NCBI RefSeq assembly: GCF_002237655.1
Contig: NZ_NOKT01000007.1
Coordinates: 62,001-126,000 of the forward strand
DNA from: Streptomyces sp. XY006
GTDB taxonomy: Bacteria > Actinomycetota > Actinomycetes > Streptomycetales > Streptomycetaceae
Reading direction: 5' to 3'
Length of the DNA: 64,000 bases
Positions 34,559 through 42,090 of the stretch are shown here, one piece after another (positions within the stretch are counted from its first letter, which is position 1; each line of letters opens with the position of its first letter). A program made the translations under genes and the position numbers. Below the pieces are notes generated by a model, which had not been told where the DNA came from, ran no database searches, and saw only the letters and a program-made list of their open reading frames with translations.

Positions 34559-35422
34559 ATGCCGGAACTCCCCGAGGTCGAGGCGCTCAAGGACTTCCTG
34601 ACCGAGCACCTGGTCGGCCACGAGATCGTGCGGGTGCTGCCCGTCGCGATCAGCGTCCTGAAGACGTACGACCCGCCGCTGTCCGCGCTGGAGGGCCACG
34701 AGGTCACCGCCGTGCGCCGGCACGGCAAGTTCCTCGACCTGGCCACCGCGGACGGCCCGCACCTGGTGACGCACCTGGCCCGCGCGGGCTGGCTGCACTG
34801 GAAGGACCGCCTCCCGGACGGTCCGCCCCGCCCCGGCAAGGGCCCCCTCGCCCTGCGCGTGGCCCTGGAGACCGGCGCGGGCTTCGACCTGACCGAGGCC
34901 GGCACGCAGAAGCGCCTCGCGGTGTACGTCGTGGAGGATCCGCAGCAGGTGCCGGGCGTGGCCCGGCTCGGCCCGGACCCGCTCGCCGACGACTTCGACG
35001 AGCGGCGCCTGGCGGAGCTCCTGGCCGGTGAACGGCGCCGGCTCAAGGGCGCCTTGCGCGACCAGGGCCTGATCGCGGGCGTCGGCAACGCCTACAGCGA
35101 CGAGATCCTGCACGCGGCGAGGATGTCGCCCTTCAAGCTGGCCGCGTCGCTGAGCGAGGAGGAGACCGGGCGGCTGTACGCGGCCCTGCGCGAGACGCTC
35201 ACCGAGGCGGTCGAGCGCTCCCGGGGCGTGGCCGCCGGGCGGCTGAAGGCCGAGAAGAAGAGCGGCCTGCGCGTGCACGGCCGTACCGGTGAGCCCTGCC
35301 CGGTGTGCGGGGACACCATCCGCGAGGTGTCCTTCAGCGACTCCTCGCTGCAGTACTGCCCGACGTGCCAGACGGGCGGCAAGCCGCTGGCCGACCGCAG
35401 GATGTCCCGCCTGCTGAAGTGA
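34559..35422 (+). CDS. Fpg/Nei-family DNA glycosylase with altered zinc finger
   Basis: A 287-residue base-excision repair enzyme. The catalytic PE N-terminus (MPELPEVE) is intact, as are the Lys of RRHGKFLDL and the helix-two-turns-helix segment GVGNAYSDEILHAARMSPF. The C-terminal zinc finger is C247-x2-C250-x16-C267-x2-C270. In E. coli Fpg the finger holds an Arg (QRATFYC) that enters the DNA; here that position reads SSLQYC, so the Arg is missing. Substrate range may therefore differ from 8-oxoguanine. The start is fixed by the required N-terminal Pro. It follows the phosphatase gene by 22 bp. Confidence 0.9.
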   Translation: MPELPEVEALKDFLTEHLVGHEIVRVLPVAISVLKTYDPPLSALEGHEVTAVRRHGKFLDLATADGPHLVTHLARAGWLHWKDRLPDGPPRPGKGPLALRVALETGAGFDLTEAGTQKRLAVYVVEDPQQVPGVARLGPDPLADDFDERRLAELLAGERRRLKGALRDQGLIAGVGNAYSDEILHAARMSPFKLAASLSEEETGRLYAALRETLTEAVERSRGVAAGRLKAEKKSGLRVHGRTGEPCPVCGDTIREVSFSDSSLQYCPTCQTGGKPLADRRMSRLLK

Positions 35423-35434
35423 CCGGCCCGGCCG

Positions 35435-36616
35435 TCACCGGGAGGGCGGGTTCCACTCGAACATCAGCAGGGTCGCGTCGTCCCGCAGCCGGCTCGTGGG
35501 CGAGTCCAGGATGGAGTGGATGAGGCGCCGCAGCGTCTCGGCCGCCAGCTCGCCCGCGGCCGTCGCCCGGATGATGTAGTCGGCGAACTGTTCGAGGCCG
35601 AACTCCCCGCCGTCACTGCCCCGGGCCTCGGTCACCCCGTCGGTGTACATCAGCACCCGGTCGCCGGGCTTCAGCGCCATCTCGTGCGTCTGCCGCTTCC
35701 GCCCGGCGAGCAGCGACGGCAGCCCCATCGGCGGATCCGCCTCGCGCCGCATGGCGTCCACGTGCAGCCGATCCTCGCGGATGAGCAGCGGGGTGGGATG
35801 CCCGCAGTTGCACCACCGCAGCATCCCAGAGGCCAGGTCGAGCTCGGCCAGGACCCCCGTGCAGAACTGGTCCGGCAGCCAGGTCGCCAACGCGTCGTCG
35901 ACGCACTCCACCAGCTCCGGCAGGTCGGCCCCGGTGCGCCGGGCGTTGCGGCACGCGGCCAGCGACACGGCCGTGGTGAGCCCGGAGGCCAGGTCGTGTC
36001 CCATGGCGTCGAGGACGCAGGCGTGCAGGGTCGTCTCGGTCAGGGCGTGGTCGAAGGCGTCGCCGCCGATCTCGTAGGCCGGTTCCAGCACGGCCGTGGA
36101 GACCACGTGGGCGGTGCCGATCGTACGGGGCGGCAGGAAGGCCCGCAGCATCTCGGCCGGCAGCCGCATCGCTTCCGTACGGGTGCGCCGGACGAAGGTC
36201 TCCTTGTACGCGCGCTTCGACGTGATCGTCATGGCGAGCAGGGTGGACAGGGCCCGGGCGCGGCGCAGCACGGCGGGGGTCAGTGAGGGGGAGAACACGG
36301 CCAGCACCCCGAGCCGCTCCGCGCCGTCCACGAGGGGGAGCCACGCCGTCATGCCGCCCGACTCGGACTCCGCCACGCGCAGGGACTGGGTGCGGTAGGT
36401 CCAGCCGGCGAGCGAGTCGTCCACGGGCAGGGGCGGGGTGACGTCGGTGAGGGGCACCAGGCGGCGCTGCTGGATGTCGGCGAGGTACACCACGGAGTGC
36501 TGCAGCCCCAGGGCCCTGGTGCAGCGGGCGACGGTGGTGGTCAGATCCAGCGCGGCGTTCGCCGGGTCGGCGAGGAACTCCTCCAGACGGTCCTCGCCGC
36601 TCGCTGCCGTCGTCAC
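35435..36616 (-). CDS. GAF-SpoIIE protein phosphatase
   Basis: A 393-residue PP2C-type Ser/Thr phosphatase with an N-terminal GAF-like sensor (about 20-150) and a SpoIIE catalytic domain (about 170-390). Metal-binding motifs are present: EIGGDAFDHA, DAMGHDLASG, MYTDGVTEARG and RDDATLLMFEW. It lacks the kinase domain of the neighbouring phosphatase at 32.4 kb. Likely role is dephosphorylation of an anti-sigma antagonist. It converges with the glycosylase gene and lies downstream of the anti-sigma gene on the same strand, 111 bp away. Confidence 0.9.
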   Translation of the reverse strand: MTTAASGEDRLEEFLADPANAALDLTTTVARCTRALGLQHSVVYLADIQQRRLVPLTDVTPPLPVDDSLAGWTYRTQSLRVAESESGGMTAWLPLVDGAERLGVLAVFSPSLTPAVLRRARALSTLLAMTITSKRAYKETFVRRTRTEAMRLPAEMLRAFLPPRTIGTAHVVSTAVLEPAYEIGGDAFDHALTETTLHACVLDAMGHDLASGLTTAVSLAACRNARRTGADLPELVECVDDALATWLPDQFCTGVLAELDLASGMLRWCNCGHPTPLLIREDRLHVDAMRREADPPMGLPSLLAGRKRQTHEMALKPGDRVLMYTDGVTEARGSDGGEFGLEQFADYIIRATAAGELAAETLRRLIHSILDSPTSRLRDDATLLMFEWNPPSR

Positions 36617-36727
36617 CTCGACTCCCCTCGCCGGGACCTCGGGCGCCCCGGGCGGGCTCCGGAGCGCGTCGTCAGCAGTCTCACACCGGGACGCCCGGGC
36701 CGCCCGGTGGCCGGGGCGGACGGATGG

Positions 36728-37381
36728 TCAGCGCGCTTCGAGGCGCGCCAGGACCTCCCCGGTCGCGGAGCGGATCTCGAAGCGGGCGATGTCGTCGGGG
36801 TGCAGGGAGGAGCTGGCCATCATCGTGTGCGGTTCGGTGTCGTGGCCGGGTCCGTGCCAGCTGGTGGCGATCTCCTCATGGCCGTCCCGGCCGACGATGA
36901 CCAGATGGCAGGCGCGCGAGTCGGAGGCGTCCTTCACGCGCAGCTCGACCTGGCTGCCGGAGGCCTCGTCCGCCGTGGTGACCTGCGCCCACACGCCCGT
37001 GTGCACATCGGTCGCGGTGACCGTCCGGGTGTTCTCGTCGCCGTCCCCGGCCATCACGGAGACGGCGGGCACCGACACCGCGATCACGACGGAGGCGGCC
37101 AGCGCGAACACCATGCGCCGGCGGCCGGCCCGGCGGCGGGTCGCCACCTCGGCCAGCAGCCGGTCCAGCATGCGCGGCCCGGGCTGCGCCATCGGGTTCA
37201 CCAGCCGTGGCGTCGCCCTGCGGTACAGCATCAACTGCCGTGTCGTCGGGCCGAACTCCGTCACCTCTGCAGCGCACTTGGGGCACTCCATGAGGTGGTC
37301 CTCGAAGCGGAAGGCCTCCGCCTCGTCCAGCACGCCGAGCGCGTAGGCGCCGACGTCGCGATGCCTTTCCAGGGACCTCAT
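36728..37381 (-). CDS. Zinc-binding transmembrane anti-sigma factor
   Basis: A 217-residue protein. The N-terminal ZAS domain has H29-x3-C33-x2-C36 (EDHLMECPKCAAE), with H7 as possible fourth ligand. A single membrane helix spans about 91-112 (MVFALAASVVIAVSVPAVSVM) and the remaining ~100 residues would be extracytoplasmic, the RskA-like arrangement. It would hold an ECF sigma factor inactive until an envelope or redox signal. The most likely partner is the sigma gene at 38.2-38.7 kb, separated by one unrelated gene. Confidence 0.88.
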   Translation of the reverse strand: MRSLERHRDVGAYALGVLDEAEAFRFEDHLMECPKCAAEVTEFGPTTRQLMLYRRATPRLVNPMAQPGPRMLDRLLAEVATRRRAGRRRMVFALAASVVIAVSVPAVSVMAGDGDENTRTVTATDVHTGVWAQVTTADEASGSQVELRVKDASDSRACHLVIVGRDGHEEIATSWHGPGHDTEPHTMMASSSLHPDDIARFEIRSATGEVLARLEAR

Positions 37382-37532
37382 GCCGAATCCTCGTGCCGTT
37401 GGGTGCGGGTGGGGTTACTCCTTGCTCCCACCGGTACGGACCAGGCAGCGGAATCACTCAAGCCGGTGACACAATCGCAACCAAAGGATTCGGAGCCCTC
37501 CGGCCCCCGGATTGGTCGGGGACCGCAGAAAG

Positions 37533-38045
37533 CTAAAAAAGATGGATCGCGAGGTGGCCCAGGGGCAGTCCCAGCTGCCAGGCGGGCGTCCAGACCTTCG
37601 GCCCCTCGTCCTCCCCGGCCACCGGAGCACCGCCCGGCACCGCGTTCAGATCAGGCGCCAGCAGCTCCGTCTCCTGCAGCCAGCGCCAGGCCTCCTCGGC
37701 GAGGTCCAGGTCCGGCGCGGCCCGGCCCGACGCCGCGGCGTCGGCGGCCAGCTCCGCCAGCCGCTCGCCCACCCACTCCTGCCACGGCTGGTCGTACGCG
37801 GTCAGCGACAGCCACGTCTCCAGCTGGGTGACCACCCGGATGCCCGACAGCTCCCCGTCGGTGTCGGAGAGGAAGATGGTCAGCGCCAGGGCATCGCGCC
37901 CCGCGCGGAACTCGAAGGACGTCGGCGGCATCAGATCGCCGGTCCGCAGCAGCTCGTCCGCGATGTACTCCGCGTACAACCACGCCATGGGGACGGTCAG
38001 TTCGCCGTCCGAACCGTCCGTGCCCTCGTGACCTCTGTGCAGCAT
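37533..38045 (-). CDS. Hypothetical protein between sigma and anti-sigma genes
   Basis: A 170-residue soluble acidic protein, rich in Leu, Ala, Asp and Trp, with no signal peptide or membrane helix. Visible pattern: a central beta region (TSFEFRAGRDALALTIFLSDTDG, ~42-64) and an alpha-helical part containing LAEEAWRWLQETELL. I do not recognise a family. It lies 151 bp from each flanking gene, all on the minus strand, so it may be part of one regulon. Purine-rich GGAAGG precedes the start at 38045; a downstream in-frame GTG is an alternative. Confidence 0.65.
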   Translation of the reverse strand: MLHRGHEGTDGSDGELTVPMAWLYAEYIADELLRTGDLMPPTSFEFRAGRDALALTIFLSDTDGELSGIRVVTQLETWLSLTAYDQPWQEWVGERLAELAADAAASGRAAPDLDLAEEAWRWLQETELLAPDLNAVPGGAPVAGEDEGPKVWTPAWQLGLPLGHLAIHLF

Positions 38046-38196
38046 CCCTTCCTGCCTTCCTCCGGTACGTGCGCGTCGGCCGACACCGGGTCCCGGGGCG
38101 TTGCCGGCCCCATCCGGAACACGGATAGGAACACCCGATTACTCAACCGGGGTCCTCAGCAAGGCGCTTTACGGAGGCTTGACTCGGCCGTGGGTT

Positions 38197-38742
38197 TCAC
38201 CGCAGGTCGGCGGCGTAACCCGGAAGCACCCGGCGCAGGGCGCGCAGCGCGTAGTACGCGCGGGACTTCACGGTACCGGGCGGGATCCCGAGGGTCGCCG
38301 CGGCTTCCGCCACACTCGCCCCCTGGAAGTACACGAGCACCAGGACTTCACGGTGCTCCGGAGTGAGTGTCTTCACAGCCCGGCGCACGTCGAGCATCGC
38401 CGCTGCCCGCTCGGCGTGGTCGGAACTGACCCGCGCGTTCTCCAGCACCGCGTCGCCGACCTCGGCCGGACGGGCCTGCCGGGCGCGCCGGGCGTCGATC
38501 GCGAGCCGCCGCCCGACGGTCATCAGCCAGGGCCGTACGGAGTCGAAGTCGTCGGCCCGCAGGGCCTCGGGGTGCTGCCAGGCGCGCACCAGCGTCTCCT
38601 GGACCAGGTCCTCGGCGCGCTGCCGGTCTCCGTCGCACAGGCGCAGGAGGAGCGCGAAGAGGGGCCGGCCGTGCTCCCGCTGCAGTGCGGCGAGCTCGTG
38701 CTCGGCGGTCGTCCCGTTCGTGAGAGTGGATCCGGCCGTCAT
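38197..38742 (-). CDS. ECF-type RNA polymerase sigma factor
   Basis: A 181-residue group-4 sigma factor. Region 2 (about 15-95) shows the core-binding LRLCDGDRQRAEDLVQETLVRAWQ helix (in part) and the -10 recognition segment PWLMTVGRRLAIDARR. Region 4 (about 125-178) has the helix-turn-helix VAEAAATLGIPPGTVKSRAYYALRAL that reads the -35 box. ATG 38742 is chosen on homology; a longer frame to 39861 overlaps the CapA gene and is rejected. A zinc anti-sigma gene lies two genes downstream on the same strand, suggesting a sigma/anti-sigma system. Confidence 0.92.
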   Translation of the reverse strand: MTAGSTLTNGTTAEHELAALQREHGRPLFALLLRLCDGDRQRAEDLVQETLVRAWQHPEALRADDFDSVRPWLMTVGRRLAIDARRARQARPAEVGDAVLENARVSSDHAERAAAMLDVRRAVKTLTPEHREVLVLVYFQGASVAEAAATLGIPPGTVKSRAYYALRALRRVLPGYAADLR

Positions 38743-38964
38743 GGCCGTATGCCACCGCAGGGTGCCGCCGGGGCACAGGGCACGTACCCGGCTGTGCGAC
38801 GGACGGTCGATCGCGTCGGCGAACGGTTCGACGAACGGTCGGGGCGCTCCACCGGGCGGGTGCCGGTCGGGCGTATGAGCGTGTCGGAGCCGCGTGGGGC
38901 GTCCGGAACCTCCTTTCCTCTTTGTGTGTAAATACGACCACAACGCCCACCGTGGGGTGAATGG

Positions 38965-40119
38965 ATGATCGCACGCAGTCGACAGGTGGCCCTGGCCCTC
39001 ACCGTCGTCCTCGCCGCAGGCGCCGCCTGCCAGGCCCGCAGCCACGCACCGTCCGGACCCGGCCGCCCGGCACCCTCCGCCGCCGGGCCCCGCGGCTTCA
39101 CACTCGTCGCCTCCGGCGACGTCCTCCCGCACGACACGATCATCGACCGGGCCCGCTTCGACTCCGGCGGCACCGGGTACGACTTCCGGCCCATGCTCGA
39201 CGGCGTCCGCTCCGTGGTCTCCGGCGCCGACCTCGCCCTGTGCCACATGGAGACCGTGTACGGCGCCGACGGCGACTACTCGGGCTACCCCACCTTCAAG
39301 TCCCCGCCCGAGGTCGCCCGGGCCCTCGCCGTCACCGGCTACGACGGCTGCTCCACCGCCTCCAACCACACCCTCGACGACGGCGCCGACGGCATCCGCC
39401 GCACCCTCGACGCCCTCGACCGGGCGGGCGTACGGCACGCCGGCTCGGCCCGCACCGAGGAGGAGGCCCGCACCGTGACGGTCCTCCAGGCCGGCCCGGC
39501 GAAGATCGCCCACCTCGCCTACACCTACCACACCAACGGCATCCCGTTCCCCGAGGGGCAGCCCTGGGCCGTCAATCTCATCGACGAGAGCCGGATCCTC
39601 GCCGACGCCCGGGCCGCGCGCGGTGCCGGCGCCGACGTGGTCGTCGTCTCGCTGCACTGGGGCACCGAATGGCAGGACGCCCCCGACGAGGTTCAGCTGT
39701 CCCTGGCCCGGAGCCTCACCGCCGCCCGCGGCGCGGGCCGCCCCGACATCGACCTGATCCTGGGCACCCACGCCCACGTCCCGCAGGCCTACGAGAAGGT
39801 CAACGGCACCTGGGTGATCTACGGCATGGGCGACCAGATCGCCGGCCTCATGACCAACCACGAGGGCGCCAAGGACCCGCGCGGCAACCAGTCCACCCTG
39901 GGCCGCTTCACCTTCGCCCCGCCCGCCCGGCCGGGCGGCCGATGGGAGGTGACCCGGGCCGAGTTCGTCCCGCAGCTGTTCGACGTCGACGCCGGCCGGG
40001 TCGTCAACCTCAACCGGGCGCTCGCCCAGGGCGCCGACGTCCGGGCCGTCCGCGACCGCATCCGCGACGTCGTCCTCAGCCGCGGCGCGGCGAAGGACGG
40101 GCTGGTGATGGGGGAGTAG
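38965..40119 (+). CDS. CapA/PgsA-family metallophosphatase-like lipoprotein
   Basis: A 384-residue exported protein of the poly-gamma-glutamate capsule (CapA) group with a calcineurin-like fold. The signal ends at C22 (AGAAC). Metal-site motifs are recognisable: ASGDVLPHDTII, the ME of LALCHMETVYG, TASNHTLDDG, SLHWGTEW and LGTHAHVPQ. No capsule biosynthesis genes are near, so it is more likely a stand-alone surface phosphoesterase. It is divergent from the sigma gene (222 bp apart) and its stop lies four bases from the permease remnant. Confidence 0.88.
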   Translation: MIARSRQVALALTVVLAAGAACQARSHAPSGPGRPAPSAAGPRGFTLVASGDVLPHDTIIDRARFDSGGTGYDFRPMLDGVRSVVSGADLALCHMETVYGADGDYSGYPTFKSPPEVARALAVTGYDGCSTASNHTLDDGADGIRRTLDALDRAGVRHAGSARTEEEARTVTVLQAGPAKIAHLAYTYHTNGIPFPEGQPWAVNLIDESRILADARAARGAGADVVVVSLHWGTEWQDAPDEVQLSLARSLTAARGAGRPDIDLILGTHAHVPQAYEKVNGTWVIYGMGDQIAGLMTNHEGAKDPRGNQSTLGRFTFAPPARPGGRWEVTRAEFVPQLFDVDAGRVVNLNRALAQGADVRAVRDRIRDVVLSRGAAKDGLVMGE

Positions 40120-40123
40120 GAGC

Positions 40124-40585
40124 TCAGTCCGCCTGCTCCGGCCGGCGCCCGGCGAGCTTCGAGTGCCGGTAGGAGTAGGCGCAGTAGACGACGAGCCCCA
40201 GCGCGAACCAGACGGCGAACCGCACCCAGGTCTGCCACTGCAGGAACGTGATCAGCCAAATGGAGAACACGATCCCCACCGCGGGCACCACCGGCATCCA
40301 CGGCGTGCGGAAGGTGCGCGGCAGATCCGGCCGCCGGTAGCGCAGCACGATCACCGCCGCGCACACCACGACGAACGCCAGCAGGATGCCGATGTTGGTC
40401 AGCTCGGCCGCCTCGCCGATCGGCAGGAAGCCGGCGATCACCGCCGAGGCCACCCCCACGATCCAGGTGACCCGCGTCGGCACGTGCCGCGTCGGATGCG
40501 TCTTCGCGAACCAGGTGGGCAGCAGCCCGTCCCGGGACATCGAGAACCACACCCGCGTCACACCGAGCATGAACGTGAACATCAC
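40124..40585 (-). pseudogene. C-terminal remnant of an APC amino-acid permease, cut by the prophage
   Basis: The 153 codons match the last third of an APC-family amino-acid permease: VTRVWFSMSRDGLLPTWF is the conserved loop, followed by four hydrophobic helices and a short basic tail. A full permease has about 480-500 residues. Homology stops at about 40586-40592, where the reading frame continues for some 25 codons into unrelated DNA before a stop at 40658. There is no ribosome site for a separate protein. The missing N-terminal part should lie at the far end of the prophage. This marks the integration site. Confidence 0.85.
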
Positions 40586-40682
40586 TTGAGCAGGGCGTAT
40601 CCCCCCTGGTGGGAGGCGCGCCCTGCGTGTTCGTTCGCAGTGGCTGACCCTGGTTGGTCATGGTTGGTTTGAGTTGACCCTG
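40586..40682. other. attL-like left prophage junction with repeats
   Basis: Permease homology ends here. GCAGGGCG (40590-40597) and CGCCCTGC (40619-40626) form an inverted repeat with a 21-bp spacer. TGACCCTG occurs twice in direct orientation, at 40645-40652 and 40675-40682. Such arm repeats are expected beside recombinase crossover sites; the exact core cannot be fixed without the other end. Confidence 0.55.
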
Positions 40683-40724
40683 ATGGGCAAGATCTTTCTC
40701 CCATCCGTCTCCCATGGGAGGCGA

Positions 40725-40757
40725 ATGGCCCCCGGCGCAGGAAGCGTCGGGGGCCAT
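40725..40757. terminator. Strong hairpin near the prophage left end
   Basis: ATGGCCCCCGGCGC (40725-40738) pairs with GCGTCGGGGGCCAT (40744-40757): 14 pairs with one G-U, around the loop AGGAA. It could stop transcription entering or leaving the prophage; no T tract follows in either direction. Confidence 0.65.
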
Positions 40758-40859
40758 GAGACCAGGGTGGGAGTTGGCCACCCGGGGAGGCGGGCAGAGC
40801 CCCCACCCTGGCTGTCCTGTTCTAACGCGTGCACCCTACAAACGTCACGGGGTAATCGT

Positions 40860-40875
40860 TCACTCGTTCGAGTGA
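40860..40875. promoter_or_regulatory. Operator-like inverted repeat
   Basis: TCACTCG and CGAGTGA flank TT in a perfect 16-bp inverted repeat within the gene-free region, a good candidate binding site for a phage repressor. Confidence 0.5.
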
Positions 40876-41100
40876 GTTTACTTCCGCTTGACCGTAGAGC
40901 CTCAGAACCGCCCACCCGCCGCCGAGGGGGTGCTCACGACGGATGGACGGCTCAACCAGCACGGGCCGCGCCGGCGGACCCATGCCGGGTTCGTGAGGGG
41001 GGTGGCGGCAAGCGCCATCTGTCATCTCGATTTGCCCACTGTCGAGTTCTCAAACAGATGCATGCGCTGCCCTGCCAGTACCCGCCCCTGATCAAAGAAT

Positions 41101-41116
41101 GCCTGATCTATCAGGC
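41101..41116. promoter_or_regulatory. Operator-like inverted repeat before the small XRE gene
   Basis: GCCTGAT and ATCAGGC flank CT, ending 26 bp before the GTG at 41143. Its place suggests autoregulation of the XRE gene. Confidence 0.55.
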
Positions 41117-41142
41117 TGACATGTGATCACCTTCGACAGAGC

Positions 41143-41382
41143 GTGTCCAGAGTGCACGCACCCGATGACGACGCCTGGCTCACCGAACACTGCCGGGCCA
41201 TCGGCGACCGCATCCGCGCCGAACGCCTCCGCCAAAACCGCACCCAAGAGCAGCTCCACCTCGCCGCCGGCATCAGCCGCTTCACCCTCCAGGAGATCGA
41301 AGCCGGCCGCGCCAACCCGACGCTCCGCCTGCTGCTCCGCATCGCTCGGGAACTGGACACGCCGCTCTCCTCTCTCGTGTAG
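41143..41382 (+). CDS. Small XRE-family helix-turn-helix regulator
   Basis: A 79-residue protein that is essentially one Cro/C1-type DNA-binding domain: RIRAERLRQNRTQEQLHLAAGISRFTLQEIE is helices 1-3 in part, followed by a short C-terminal helix. This size fits a phage or plasmid repressor or antirepressor. GTG 41143 is the only workable start. No good ribosome site is seen, so the message may be leaderless. It is convergent with the Cys-rich gene pair. A perfect inverted repeat lies just upstream. Confidence 0.82.
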   Translation: MSRVHAPDDDAWLTEHCRAIGDRIRAERLRQNRTQEQLHLAAGISRFTLQEIEAGRANPTLRLLLRIARELDTPLSSLV

Positions 41383-41476
41383 TGGCCCGCCGCCAGAACG
41401 GGGCATTGTCCCGGCGGCAGGCCGCGGCCGCCCGTAACGGGGCGTCGGGGCGGCCGCTCATCTCGGCGCCGGCACC

Positions 41477-41680
41477 TCACGACCGGGACCGAGGGCTCTG
41501 AGAGACGCAGATGCGGCAGGCGTACACCTGCATGCTGAGATCGTGGGCGCCCGACGCGCCCTGCGCGATACCCGCGGGGACTGCGCCTCCCGTGAGACGC
41601 GCGTTGCACCAGCAGCAGTTCCAGCCTTGGTACTGGCCATACGTCAGGTCGCTGACAGGCGGCGGCGTAGGGAGGGTCAT
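41477..41680 (-). CDS. Small Cys-rich protein B of the XRE-linked pair
   Basis: A 67-residue protein with two CxxC motifs (CWCNA at ~23-26 and CRIC at ~56-59) that could bind one zinc, separated by a segment with GIAQGASGAHD. ATG 41680 overlaps the stop of the upstream Cys-rich gene by four bases. Similar small proteins accompany XRE regulators in streptomycete accessory DNA, to my recollection. Function unknown. Confidence 0.7.
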   Translation of the reverse strand: MTLPTPPPVSDLTYGQYQGWNCCWCNARLTGGAVPAGIAQGASGAHDLSMQVYACRICVSQSPRSRS

Positions 41681-42033
41681 GGCGCGCCCTCCGAGGCGAG
41701 ACGGCACAGGGCCTGCCGGTCGGTGCACGGCTGGTTGCGGAGGCAGGTGCTGCACGCTGCCACGTGGATGCGGTACACGTCGGATGCCGTCGCGCGGACG
41801 CACCCAGCGCAGCCGCGGGGGAAGATGGTCACCCCGTCGGGGCCGGGCCGGGCGCCGAGGTCGCGCGCTGTGTGCGGGACGAGGCTGGCGCCGCACCACA
41901 CGCACACGGCGCCCTCGGTCTGTAACCCGGACAGGCGGCGCACGTTGGGCAGGGGCAGCAGCGCGAGAGGACCAGCGTCACTGCTGGTCGCGCGTACAGC
42001 TGGGGCCTCCACGGCCGCGGTGATCCGTCTCAC
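41677..42033 (-). CDS. Small Cys-rich protein A of the XRE-linked pair
   Basis: A 118-residue protein with four Cys pairs in the second half (CVWC, CAGC, CSTC and QPC...LC), enough for two zinc knuckles. No signal peptide or membrane helix. GTG 42033 starts just after the terminator of the XRE-TPR gene; the ribosome site is weak. Translationally coupled to the next small gene. No known activity; a DNA- or protein-binding accessory role is possible. Confidence 0.68.
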   Translation of the reverse strand: MRRITAAVEAPAVRATSSDAGPLALLPLPNVRRLSGLQTEGAVCVWCGASLVPHTARDLGARPGPDGVTIFPRGCAGCVRATASDVYRIHVAACSTCLRNQPCTDRQALCRLASEGAP

Positions 42034-42065
42034 ACCACCGACCGTAGAGGCCCCACAGCAGGAGA

Positions 42066-42086
42066 AGGGGCAGGAATCCTGCCCCT
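42066..42086 (-). terminator. Terminator of the XRE-TPR gene
   Basis: AGGGGCAGGA and TCCTGCCCCT are perfectly complementary around a single A, four bases after the stop codon. It separates the regulator from the Cys-rich pair on the same strand. Confidence 0.8.
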
Positions 42087-42090
42087 CACC

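Larger units (their letters stand above)
40683..41142. other. Gene-free stretch at the prophage left end
   Basis: No convincing gene is seen. It holds a direct repeat TCTCCCAT (40697 and 40708), the palindrome CTCCCATGGGAG (40709-40720), a strong hairpin and two operator-like inverted repeats, listed separately. It therefore looks like a control and attachment region. Confidence 0.5.

Noticed and set aside
31912-35088. 1058-codon minus-strand frame opposite the phosphatase and glycosylase
   Set aside because: Antisense to two well-defined genes and without any motif.
40658-40915. Short frames in the prophage left end
   Set aside because: They run over repeats and hairpins and have no ribosome site.
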